Origin: Lachnospiraceae bacterium
Lineage (GTDB): Bacteria; Bacillota; Clostridia; Lachnospirales; Lachnospiraceae
Length of the DNA: 64,000 nt
NCBI GenBank assembly: GCA_022483465.1
Contig: JAKVNF010000001.1
Coordinates: forward strand, 1,550,001-1,614,000
Direction of reading: 5' to 3'
Shown here: one piece after another, positions 55,962 to 64,000 of the stretch
Position numbering within the stretch: position 1 is the first letter of the stretch
Layout of the letters: every line of letters starts with the position of its first letter
Made by a program: the position numbers and the translations under genes
Notes under the pieces: generated by a model
Database searches by the model: none
What the model saw: only the letters and a program-made list of their open reading frames with translations
What the model was told of the DNA's origin: nothing

Positions 55962-56004
55962 ATGCCAAAGGAAAGGGCACACAAAGAAAACGGAGGACAA
56001 AGCC

Positions 56005-56244
56005 ATGTGGAACAAAGGAAGCCTTTTAATACCAACAGACGATGGAGAGAAAACCTGCAGATACTGCGTAAAGACCTGCGGCGAAAAGAGTGAGACCTAC
56101 GGAATCGAGGACGGCAGGATCATAAAGATGGAGATCAGGGTTGACGGAAAGCAGACCCTCCTCTACGAGAGAGGCTGGGAAGTTGAGCCGGAGGATGAAA
56201 CAACCCAGCTTGCCTACGCGGTACTTATTAAGAAATTCAACTAA
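56005..56244 (+). CDS. Small conserved mobile-element protein, copy 2
   Basis: A 79-residue paralogue of 7430-7669 with a few substitutions (GIEDGRI for GIEGGRI, EDETTQLAYAVLIKKFN at the end). The same GC-rich hairpin follows at 56300-56358. Confidence 0.82.
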   Translation: MWNKGSLLIPTDDGEKTCRYCVKTCGEKSETYGIEDGRIIKMEIRVDGKQTLLYERGWEVEPEDETTQLAYAVLIKKFN

Positions 56245-56533
56245 GCTTCAGGAAGCGTTGCTGAAGCGCAGAGTGCACAAACTGCAAAAGAAATTTTGCT
56301 GCGGCGGGGGGAGGGAAAAATCCCTGTGGCCAGATCATGGCTGACCGCCGCCCCCTCTTCCGTTAATTTCCGCGAAATTGCAAGAGGGGGTATTCAAGTC
56401 CGACACCAGCCTCAAAGCGGCTTATTTCCGCGCTTTATCGTCTATCTAGCAGCGTCATAAAGTTTATATACTTCAGATAGAATCGGCCAATTGTATCGAT
56501 TTTCGAGTACATCAGGCGCCAGCTTTGTAGAAA

Positions 56534-57747
56534 GGCGTTAGTAAGAAAACGGGTTGATAAGCAATAAGTGCATCTTGTAGTCATCAAATTGCAAGCAGAT
56601 TGAGCTCCTTAACATCTCCATAATGGTGTACCTTCTTGGGATTCCTGGATGCAAAGAGAGCGTCCGCAAGTTCCCCAATCGTGGTCCTCTGCCTGTACGC
56701 TGCCCGGAATACGAGGTTGTAACGGTTCAAATACTTGGTAGCCACGCCGCGATATTCGATATAGCGGTGCTTGATAAAGGAGTGAAGGTTGTTCACAGTG
56801 TTCAGATTGAAGAAACCTGCCGACTCCTTCTTCACATTCATGACCGTGATTCCCAGGATCTTGCCCAGTCTTGGATACACATTCATGCCGTCCGTCAGGA
56901 AAAGTGTTCCCTTCTGGACATGACCAGTATAGATATCAACAACATCCGCACTGGAAGGCCTTGCCCGGTTCTCGGATTTCACGATCAGATCGCCAGTCTT
57001 GCGCTGTACTGCGGTGCAGATACAGATCTGCTCGTCTGAAAGGCCGCGTTTGGATGCGGGAGTGCCACGCTTGCGGGGCTTTCGACTGGCATCAGGGCCA
57101 AATTTCGTACCTTTTTTGGACTCCGGAACGTAGGTTTCATCCGCTTCCACGACATCTTCCACCGTGGCTGGCTGCTCCACCTGCATGTCCTCGAGAGCAA
57201 GCATGATCTTATGCCGCATGAAGAACAGACTGCTATGGCTGATCTTGCATCCATGGCTGGCAAGTGACTTGACCGTCTTATCCAGAGAGGTCCCCCTGAG
57301 CGTCTCTTCCAGAACCTTGGTCCAGATCTCAGTACCAAAGTGTGAGCCTGAGAGCAAAGTGTTGCTCGTTGTAACAAATGACGTTCCACATTGCCTGCAG
57401 ATGTATGCCTGTTTTCCATGTTTGTGTCCATTCCTAACAACATGAGCATTGGAATGGCAGATCGGACAATCCAAACGGGGAGCAATCATCTTCTTCGGAG
57501 AAGAGGTTGCACTCTCATGGGAGAAGCCCTCCATGAGCTTGTTAACAAGAAGAATCAGGTCGTCCCTGGAAAGATCTCTGGCTTCGGTCAGTATGCGCTC
57601 AATGCAGCTCATAGTCTTGCCCTCCTGGCAAGACTATTGTAGTTCAAGTTAGAGAAGGCCGTTGTACAGCAGAATGTACAAAACGGCATATTTTATACTT
57701 CTGCTAAAATGCTTTGGAGCTTATCAACCCGTTTTCTTACTAACGCC
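56534..57747 (-). mobile_element. IS1595-family element, copy 2 (1214 bp)
   Basis: Same ends and length as 33689-34902. Flanks repeat TTGTAGAAA (8-9 bp). The uninterrupted target is present at about 7950-7963 in copy 1, proving this insertion occurred after the element copies diverged. Confidence 0.94.
56584..57612 (-). CDS. IS1595-family (ISXO2-like) transposase
   Basis: A 342-residue transposase nearly identical to 33739-34767, with changes such as SSADVVDIY for SSANVVDIY and KHRYIEYRG for KRRYTEYRG. Zinc ribbon and DDE motifs are intact. Confidence 0.92.
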   Translation of the reverse strand: MSCIERILTEARDLSRDDLILLVNKLMEGFSHESATSSPKKMIAPRLDCPICHSNAHVVRNGHKHGKQAYICRQCGTSFVTTSNTLLSGSHFGTEIWTKVLEETLRGTSLDKTVKSLASHGCKISHSSLFFMRHKIMLALEDMQVEQPATVEDVVEADETYVPESKKGTKFGPDASRKPRKRGTPASKRGLSDEQICICTAVQRKTGDLIVKSENRARPSSADVVDIYTGHVQKGTLFLTDGMNVYPRLGKILGITVMNVKKESAGFFNLNTVNNLHSFIKHRYIEYRGVATKYLNRYNLVFRAAYRQRTTIGELADALFASRNPKKVHHYGDVKELNLLAI

Positions 57748-57795
57748 TTGTAGAAAAATACCGCACCAGAGCGAAACTCTCCGGTGCGGCACATT

Positions 57796-58400
57796 TTAGA
57801 ATACATCAGCTATTGGCTGCCAATGCTCATCTGCCATATCTTCGGCAAACACAGTGTTATTGATATAAAGATGGTTATCCTTGTCGCGAACAAATCCCCA
57901 GTTCAGTTTATGGGCAGACGCATAGTGCTTGAATGCTTCAAACTTATTCTGAATCTGCCGGTCAATGTTCTTATCCTTTCCTTTTGCCTCTCCACCTTTT
58001 GTTTCAATCACCCAGATGGTACCGTCTTTCTTCTTTATGATGTAGTCAGCGTAGAAGAGCCACTGATGCCAAAGCGAATCCAGATATACGATAGAGAAGT
58101 ATTGCTGACCGCTGTCGCCGTTCTTGTAGACCCAGTCTATATCGTCACGACCTTCGCAATACTGCTCGAACAGCTGCTCAGGGATACTGCGGATCAGCGA
58201 GGTGGCAAATCCGGAAGTGTATTCCTTATAAGCGTTGCTCAGATATTCGACTTCTTCCTTCACACCCGGGTCGTACTTGAAGAAGTCCTGATCCGGAATG
58301 TGAAAATCCGATACCTTTGGTTCCGGCATGTGCATCTGAATATTGCGCTCGCCCTGCTTGGACGCCGCTTCTCTGAATTCTTCCTTGAGCAAATGCTCAT
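57796..58400 (-). pseudogene. res: Res C-terminal remnant in element copy 2
   Basis: The last about 200 residues of Res, including the nuclease core (WVIETKGGEAKGKDKN), with the native end LYINNTVFAEDMADEHWQ. Upstream of about 58400 the sequence no longer matches copy 1. No ATPase domain remains, so no restriction activity is expected. It serves as the reference for the MITE-free end of res. Confidence 0.9.
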
Positions 58401-58654
58401 AGTCGATAAAGAAGCGGGCAATAAAAACACACAGATAGCCACCCCGCGCTATTCCGTAAATATACTTATGTTAGATAGGATAACAAATTAGAAATTTGTG
58501 GACGAGAAAGGATGTCAATTTTAGAAAAGAATAAAGTGGGGACTTACTATAAGCGAAAACGGAAAAACATTGATTTTTTGTCTGATTATTTGGATCAAAA
58601 AATTTTTGTCAATATTCACCTTGCATGTTATTCCAAAAGCTCCGCAGGCGGACA

Positions 58655-59884
58655 TCACAGCCGGATAATCTGCTGCCATACCTTTTGTGTCTCGATATAG
58701 CCCGCGTAATGCCGCTTTACATTTTTGCAATATTTTTCAAATTCCGTGGAGATGGTCAGAAAGCGCTCATCCTGAAAGTTTTCAGCCATTAGCGGCACGG
58801 CGCGCTCAAGAGAAGACCTTATGGAGCGCATCTCTGTCTCAAATTCGTCTGGCTTGGTAATGTAGCAGAGTAGTGGCTTATACCTCACCCAGCCCACACA
58901 TGCCTTGAAAAAGCGCGTGACTACCTGAGGCGACTCGGCGGTTATATGCGCAAGATGTATCGGCAATACGCCATCCAGCAGGTGCTGATAGTATGAAAAG
59001 CCGTCGTGAAACGCATAGCACGGCACCTTTAGGACCTTGCGGTCCCGGAGCATGGTGGAGAGGAAGGTATCTTCGCCTCTGGCGCCGGGCGGGTTATAAA
59101 ATGGCAGGGAGCGCAGCGGATCCCGGAGGTTTATGCATAGGTTCGCTCCAGAGATGAAGCGGCAACCGTTTTCCCAAGGGACCTCTATCGTCTCCGGTTT
59201 TGCCAATACTGCGGTGGAGGCATAGGTGACTCCGCCTGTGGCCATGAGTTGGCGGATGGTGTCCCAGTTTATTATGTCGTTGCTGATGGCCTCGATAAAC
59301 AGACGGAAATCCGACTCACCAAGGGTGTTGTTGAAGCGCATCTGCGGAATGGGCGAGATATATCCGCAGTGATAGCCGTTAGTGTAGTCGGCGTCTTCAA
59401 TCTCCTTGAGATGGTCGTAGAATACACGCTGGCCGCTCCAAAGACACAGGTCGTTGTTGTTTGTGACAGCCATTGGATATTCGTCATCGTCCAGAAACAG
59501 CAGATAGTCCATTTTCAACTCTATGGCGGCGAGAAGTATGGCATTACGTTTGCCAGCATATCCGGATCCGAACACGCGTTTTAATGCTTCAGGTGACAAG
59601 CTATCCCGCTGCTCTAATTCGGCAAGCTTTCGTGCGGTGTTTTTGGGGCCGATGAATATTATGTCGTCGAATGCGTCCACTATGTCTTGTTTGAGATTTG
59701 TAAAGTCCGTGGACTGGGTATTCTGATAGTTGAGGTCGTAGGAAACAAAAAGGCTCAGGTGTACATCGATGTCCTGAGGCAATTCCTTTTTTGTTTCATT
59801 CCAAGTGGCTATGTAGGCGTTCAGTACTTTTTTGAATGAGCGTCGCCCAGTGGCAAGGCCTATTCCGAAATCTATTTTTTTCAT
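58655..59884 (-). CDS. GT-A-type glycosyltransferase-like protein
   Basis: A 409-residue soluble protein. A Rossmann-like N-terminal half carries GIGLATGRRSF, AGKRNAILLAAIELKMDYLLFLDDDEYP (DxD-type metal site near residue 145) and a later GARGEDTFLSTML (acidic ED motif), the layout of GT-A enzymes of the GT2 sort. The start at 59884 follows GGAAAGGAAC. Donor and acceptor are unknown. It occupies the place of the deleted restriction-modification genes, a single-gene cargo. Confidence 0.78.
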   Translation of the reverse strand: MKKIDFGIGLATGRRSFKKVLNAYIATWNETKKELPQDIDVHLSLFVSYDLNYQNTQSTDFTNLKQDIVDAFDDIIFIGPKNTARKLAELEQRDSLSPEALKRVFGSGYAGKRNAILLAAIELKMDYLLFLDDDEYPMAVTNNNDLCLWSGQRVFYDHLKEIEDADYTNGYHCGYISPIPQMRFNNTLGESDFRLFIEAISNDIINWDTIRQLMATGGVTYASTAVLAKPETIEVPWENGCRFISGANLCINLRDPLRSLPFYNPPGARGEDTFLSTMLRDRKVLKVPCYAFHDGFSYYQHLLDGVLPIHLAHITAESPQVVTRFFKACVGWVRYKPLLCYITKPDEFETEMRSIRSSLERAVPLMAENFQDERFLTISTEFEKYCKNVKRHYAGYIETQKVWQQIIRL

Positions 59885-60333
59885 TATCCAGTTCCTTTCC
59901 CTGCGTTTCGACAAAGCCGATACCAGTCTGTTTTTTCATGCAAAAATCACTAATTATAATATAACAAAATATCGCCGCAAAAGCAAATTCGGACGAATGA
60001 GGGTTGTGGTCATAGTTTTGCGATATAACTTTTTAAAACATATGATTTTAAGTGGGATAAGACAGTAAAAGGCTTTATAGAGAAAGAAGAATTGATTGTA
60101 TATTAATAGACTGATTTGCATATCACGAGGAACTGAATTTAGTTGAGAAGACAGCATAACTGTTCGGAGAGGTCAACGGTCGAGATAAACAGGCATAGTT
60201 CTCCGTTGACAGTCCCGCCCATCTGCGCTGACGGGTAGTAATCAGGGGGAGCGAAAACCGAATAACACCGCGCCATGAGCCGCAGAGATTTTTTGAAAAT
60301 CCTGCGGCTTTTTTGCTGCCCTTTTTTCAAAAA
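59885..60333. other. AT-rich upstream region of the glycosyltransferase
   Basis: No gene seen. 59940-60160 is strongly AT-rich and probably contains the promoter. A hairpin AGCCGCAG/CTGCGGCT with TTTTTT (60278-60314) acts as a plus-strand terminator before the MITEs. Confidence 0.6.
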
Positions 60334-60957
60334 GGCGTTAGTTAAGAAACGGGTTGATAAGCGATCGCCTAGCATGAGACCACTAATCCCTCACTTTGAG
60401 CTCGAGCTGGGTACACTTCTATCCGTGCTGTGTTGCATCATGTAACAAAGTATCACCTAGATTGCCTAAAAGCATACACCTACTTGCCGAGCATGTGACT
60501 ATAAATAACAAGGCGTTAGTTAAGAAACGGGTTGATAAGCGATCGCCTAGCATGAGACCACTAATACCTCACTTTGAGCTCGAGCTGGGTACACTCCTAT
60601 CCGTGCTGTGTTGCATCATGTAACAAAGCATCACCTAGATTGCCTAAACACATACACTCACTTGCCGAGTATGTGACTATAAATAACAAGATAGGCATTA
60701 TGCGGAGAAGAAAAGAGCTCCAAATGGGGATTCTATATCTTCATCGGACATTATCGCGTCGAGAGTTCACCATGGAGGTTGTGGTATGGAACCCATCAAC
60801 CCGGTTCTTTACTAACGCCAATAACAAGATAGGCATTATGCAGAGAAGAAAAGAGCTCCAAATGGGGATTCTATATCTTCATCAGACATTATCGCGTCGA
60901 GAGTTCACCATGGAGGTTGTGGTATGGAACCCATCAACCCGGTTCTTTACTAACGCC
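60334..60957. mobile_element. 308-bp MITE (outer), interrupted by another MITE
   Basis: Outer copy in two parts (60334-60511 and 60820-60957), flanked by the 8-bp duplication TTCAAAAA. Subtracting the inner 308 bp and 8-bp target copy leaves exactly 308 bp. Confidence 0.92.
60512..60819. mobile_element. 308-bp MITE (inner)
   Basis: Complete MITE inserted in the outer copy in the same orientation, with the 8-bp duplication AATAACAA on both sides. Confidence 0.93.
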
Positions 60958-60984
60958 TTCAAAAAACTTTGGCTTAATTTGCAG

Positions 60985-62087
60985 GTTGGTGATCTAGCCT
61001 AATAGGCAAATAGGTCAGTAGCCTTCATATCGCAGATCCTGAAGAAGTCTGAAACGCCGTTGAGCACTGTTTTGACCTTCAGCAGTACCTCATCGGCATG
61101 CATTCCTGCATACTTTCTTACCATTACCAGCAGTGCAGCATATCTGTTGATGTACTTCGTTGCCACTCCTCTGTACCCACGGTTCCATTCATCAATCTTG
61201 GAATGGAAGGAGTTAACATTGTTCAGGTGGTCGATGGAAGTATAGGACTTGTGATCACCGAGAACTCGGAATTCGCAGTTCTTCCAAGCAAGGACTTTCT
61301 GATAGGCAGTCTTGCCATCAATCCAGACAAAGCTATGCTCTGCAAAGTTCGGACTAATCTTAGCAATGTCCTCTGCTTTCGGAGTAGCCATGTTGGTAGC
61401 TCTCAGTACTGCGTCTCCTTCTCTCTGGACTGCAGTGACGAGGCATACCTGTTCATCGGAAAGGCCACGCTTTGAGGCTTTCTCTCCTCTGTAGCGCGGC
61501 TTAACATCTTCTCGTTTCTCGCCCTTATGGCTGTTCAGAATATACTTCTCGTCCATCTCTATCTCGTTTGAAACCACAGTTTCGCTGGCAATAGATTCCA
61601 GAGCGTGCAAGAACTTCATCCGCATTCTCCAGACAGTATAGGTACTGATGCCAAGATTCTGAGCGGTCGTATGAATCGGAACCTGCTGAAGAGTATCCTT
61701 GATCAGCTGATCCCATTTGGAACGATCCTGCTGGGAATAGTAGGTAAGCTGTCCATAGTCGACCACAGTTCTGTGATTGCAGGAATGACATAGAAGCATC
61801 TGCTTTCCAGAGTTGGCTCTGCCTCCTCTGGTCCAGTTCGGAGTCTCAGAACCGCACTTAGGGCATACCTTGATGCAGTAACTCTGAGAAGTCTTATTCA
61901 GGATGGCACAATTCTCCAGATCAGACAGGAGCTTATCCTTCTGATACTGGTACAGACTGGAAAACATACTGGTAATTTTCTGAAGATCTTCGATATCTGA
62001 CATGGTTTTCTACCTCTTTATACAGGTAGTCTAAGCTGATATCCCATAATCACTGTACCTCATCAGGTACAGTGCTCAAGAAAATCA
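60985..62087 (-). mobile_element. Second type of IS1595-family element
   Basis: Ends share TTGGTGAT in inverted orientation (60985-60992 and about 62078-62085). It is not the same as the GGCGTTAGT-ended elements. I cannot fix the target duplication; flanks are both TTAAT-rich. Confidence 0.65.
60999..62003 (-). CDS. IS1595-family transposase, divergent type
   Basis: A 334-residue ISXO2-like transposase: zinc ribbon CPKCGSETPNWTRGGRANSGKQMLLCHSC, then EIEMDEKYILNSHKG, FVWIDGKTAYQKVL and VNSFHSKIDEWNRGYRGVATKYINRY. Same fold as 33739 but clearly different in sequence. Confidence 0.9.
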   Translation of the reverse strand: MSDIEDLQKITSMFSSLYQYQKDKLLSDLENCAILNKTSQSYCIKVCPKCGSETPNWTRGGRANSGKQMLLCHSCNHRTVVDYGQLTYYSQQDRSKWDQLIKDTLQQVPIHTTAQNLGISTYTVWRMRMKFLHALESIASETVVSNEIEMDEKYILNSHKGEKREDVKPRYRGEKASKRGLSDEQVCLVTAVQREGDAVLRATNMATPKAEDIAKISPNFAEHSFVWIDGKTAYQKVLAWKNCEFRVLGDHKSYTSIDHLNNVNSFHSKIDEWNRGYRGVATKYINRYAALLVMVRKYAGMHADEVLLKVKTVLNGVSDFFRICDMKATDLFAY

Positions 62088-62104
62088 CCAAGTCGCTAAT
62101 TAAG

Positions 62105-62171
62105 CTTTCTTTTTTAATGTGTCCAGAAAGGCGAGCATGCGTTCGCGCTTCTGCTGTGACAAATTTGCCAT
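62105..62171 (-). pseudogene. mod: mod N-terminal remnant in element copy 2
   Basis: Only the first codons of mod remain (MANLSQQKRERMLAFLDT), matching 12254-12317. With the res fragment at 57796 this marks the two edges of the replaced restriction-modification locus. Confidence 0.85.
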
Positions 62172-62186
62172 GTAAACACCTCTTCT

Positions 62187-62603
62187 TTATTTCTCAATCA
62201 TTACCCGGATCTTTGTCTTATCAGTCTTTTCCAGTGTGTCCTGATCAAGGCAGCGGAGACGTTCTGAACGGATCAGCGCATCCACAGCCGCTTTGCCGTA
62301 GCTGTCCAGCGACGCATACATCCGGAGCGTTTCCGAGTAGTCATCAGCTATTGCCCATCTTCCGAGCTGATCGATGCCTTCTTCTGAAAGTCTGGGAGAA
62401 GATGCATCATCTGATCGTCCGGTCAGGTAATCAAGCCTGACGTCAAACAAATCGCATAACTCATTCAGTTTATCAAAATCCGGCATCCGCTTGTCTGTTT
62501 CCCACATGGCTACCGTTCCTTTTGATACGCCAAGATTATCTGCGAGCGTTACCTGCGTATAGCCGTTCTTTTTTCTCAGTTCTTTTAACCTTTCTCCGAT
62601 CAT
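62187..62603 (-). CDS. XRE-family repressor of the element, intact
   Basis: A 138-residue regulator. Helix-turn-helix at residues 1-35 (MIGERLKELRKKNGYTQVTL, ADNLGVSKGTVAMWETDKRMP), a middle XRE segment (LCDLFDVRLDYLTGR) and an acidic C-terminal domain. It is divergent from xis across about 190 bp that contain both promoters, so it probably holds the excision/replication operon silent. This is the intact version of the gene broken in copy 1. Confidence 0.92.
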   Translation of the reverse strand: MIGERLKELRKKNGYTQVTLADNLGVSKGTVAMWETDKRMPDFDKLNELCDLFDVRLDYLTGRSDDASSPRLSEEGIDQLGRWAIADDYSETLRMYASLDSYGKAAVDALIRSERLRCLDQDTLEKTDKTKIRVMIEK

Positions 62604-62705
62604 AACGAATACCTCCTATGTGAGAATAATATCCTATTTGATGTGCTTTCGTCAACCATATTTTATTTATTTGTAAATATTTATATTGTTTTTGTGAGAT
62701 ACGTG

Positions 62706-62734
62706 TTGACATAGGTAACGCATTGTGATATTTT
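62706..62734 (+). promoter_or_regulatory. Excisionase promoter, copy 2
   Basis: TTGACA, 17 bp, TATTTT; identical to 19950-19978, here without the MITE between it and the XRE gene. Confidence 0.7.
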
Positions 62735-62794
62735 CAAAATGTAAAATCTAACATATAGTGAGATTTTAAGATCAACAGAAAGGAGGAACGGGAA

Positions 62795-62974
62795 ATGGAG
62801 AAAACCACCATCAGTGTTCAGGAGATGGCCGCTGAAATGGGAATCAGCCTGCCGAAAGCATACGCCCTCGTCAAGGAACCGGACTTTCCGACGATCCGTG
62901 TTGGCAATCGGATTCTGATCCCGGTAGAAGCGTTTCATGAGTGGCTTGTCGTTGCTTCCAATAAGAAGAAATGA
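62795..62974 (+). CDS. xis: Excisionase-type HTH protein, copy 2
   Basis: A 59-residue protein identical to 20039-20218 (VQEMAAEMGISLPKAYALVK..GNRILIPVEAFHEWL). Identity at the DNA level suggests a recent common origin of the two copies or gene conversion. Confidence 0.85.
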   Translation: MEKTTISVQEMAAEMGISLPKAYALVKEPDFPTIRVGNRILIPVEAFHEWLVVASNKKK

Positions 62975-63011
62975 GTGCATCGAAGACGTCGGGGGAAAGG
63001 AGGAAAGGAAA

Positions 63012-64000
63012 ATGATGGAACCGATAACCATTGATGAGCTGAAGCAGAAACGGATCTGGGTCTGCTGGCATTATGAAAAAAGAAAAGATAAGCAGACAAA
63101 AGTTCCGATCACTGCATCCGGGATCCATACCGGCACGGACGACAGTCATTCCGGAGACTGGATGACTTATCAGGAAGCCCGTGAAGCTGCCGGGAAGAAC
63201 GGCTACGACGGAGTCGGCTTTGTAATCCCGAAAGGGTTCTTCTTCCTTGATGCCGATGACAAGCAGCTTGACGATCCTTTCATCAAACTACTGCTGGAGC
63301 GCTTCCAGTCGTACACGGAATGGTCCGTGAGCGGAACCGGGATTCACATCTATGGCCAGTGCGATCTCAGCAAACTGCCTGTCGCGGAGACAAATGATGG
63401 AAAGCTGAAGATTGATACAGCCCATTATTATGTAAAGAATCCGAACAACCAGCTGGAACTTTATATCGGGGGACTCACAAACCGCTTTGCCGTATTCACT
63501 GGGAACGTGATTGCGGATAAGCCGCTTGCCGTCTGCACAGAGGCGCTTCTGACTACATTCAACAAGGACATGCGGAAAAAAGAGCCTGTCCGCTACAGTG
63601 AGAAACGCGATTCAGGTTCCGAGGAGGATTTTGACCTGATCTGCTCTCTACGGAAACAGAAAAACGGCGAGAAATTCAAAAAGCTCTTTGACCTGGGTGA
63701 CTTCAGCGATTATGGATCACAGTCAGAAGCGGATGCCGCACTCTGTGCGCTGATTGCTTTCCGAACCGGAAATGATCCGGAGCGCATCGATCGTATCTTC
63801 CGCGATTCTGCCCTGTATCGGCAGAAGTGGAAACGAGAGGATTACCGTACTGCCACGATTCAATATGGAATAGATGCCTGTGGAGGACAGTTTCACCGCT
63901 CCGTAATGCCGCATGAAGACTTCATCCGGTTTGACGCAGACGGCATGGCATATGTTTCTACTCCCAAGCTGGTAAAGTACGTGCGGAAAAATCTCATCTA
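63012..64000 (+). CDS. Primase/helicase, 5' part, runs off the window
   Basis: The first 329 or so codons, identical to 20256-21244 as far as I can follow. It contains the primase-like domain (RIWVCWHYEKRK, GFFFLDADD, SGTGIHIYG). The window ends before the position of the copy-1 frameshift, so I cannot tell whether this copy is intact. Confidence 0.85.
   Translation, partial: MMEPITIDELKQKRIWVCWHYEKRKDKQTKVPITASGIHTGTDDSHSGDWMTYQEAREAAGKNGYDGVGFVIPKGFFFLDADDKQLDDPFIKLLLERFQSYTEWSVSGTGIHIYGQCDLSKLPVAETNDGKLKIDTAHYYVKNPNNQLELYIGGLTNRFAVFTGNVIADKPLAVCTEALLTTFNKDMRKKEPVRYSEKRDSGSEEDFDLICSLRKQKNGEKFKKLFDLGDFSDYGSQSEADAALCALIAFRTGNDPERIDRIFRDSALYRQKWKREDYRTATIQYGIDACGGQFHRSVMPHEDFIRFDADGMAYVSTPKLVKYVRKNLI

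Noticed and set aside
58512-58700. 62-codon frame beginning MSILEKNKVGTYYKRKRKN
   Set aside because: The purine-rich stretch touches the ATG with no spacing, the second half overlaps the glycosyltransferase gene on the other strand, and no family is recognised.

Overview
The window looks like an accessory island from a low-to-mid GC Firmicute, probably gut or oral Clostridia (Lachnospiraceae-like) or Erysipelotrichia. The evidence is strong AGGAGG ribosome sites, DUF6431 transposons, a radical-SAM mobile pair, TnpW/TnpX-type genes and the DUF4314/DUF5049 cassettes typical of Firmicutes conjugative elements. I see no rRNA, tRNA, CRISPR array or core housekeeping gene. Most of the DNA is mobile.

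Layout. 1-5.2 kb: an IS200-type element, then a minus-strand cluster (TetR regulator with a clear operator, KTR zinc-ribbon protein, flavodoxin, zinc-ribbon, membrane and unknown proteins); the flavodoxin gene is split by an IS4-type element. 5.26-30.26 kb: first copy of a large integrative element. It holds four small unknown genes under a repeated promoter-like motif, a type III restriction-modification pair, an XRE repressor, an excisionase, a primase/helicase, two small genes, a stand-alone HK97-type capsid protein, TnpW and a large serine recombinase. It has been invaded by a 6.8-kb IS66-ended unit carrying an EAL fragment and an IS110 remnant, by a DUF6431/DDE/ATPase transposon and by three 308-bp MITEs. 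Its ends can be read: attL at 5260, attR at 30261, and an apparently empty attB at 46983. 30.3-37 kb: an XRE gene and a COG2865-type gene, the latter split by three different insertion sequences. 37.1-43.1 kb: an IS1634-like element split by a second IS66. 43.3-53.9 kb: two successive stretches bounded by IS21-like end repeats. The first carries a B3/B4 protein and a toxin-antitoxin pair; the second carries a radical-SAM pair with its MarR regulator, a recombinase remnant, a long array of about 22-bp repeats, a DUF6431 protein and istAB. 53.94-64 kb: second copy of the integrative element. Its restriction-modification locus is reduced to end fragments, replaced by a glycosyltransferase and more insertion sequences, but its XRE repressor is intact. 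It runs off the window inside the primase gene.

The two element copies serve as empty-site references for each other. This lets target duplications be read directly for two MITEs and one IS1595 copy, and the intact XRE gene of copy 2 confirms the 6.8-kb IS66 insertion in copy 1. In the element, the recombinase, excisionase and TnpW would move it, the primase/helicase would replicate it, and the restriction-modification pair and small cassettes are cargo. The role of a lone capsid gene is the main open question.
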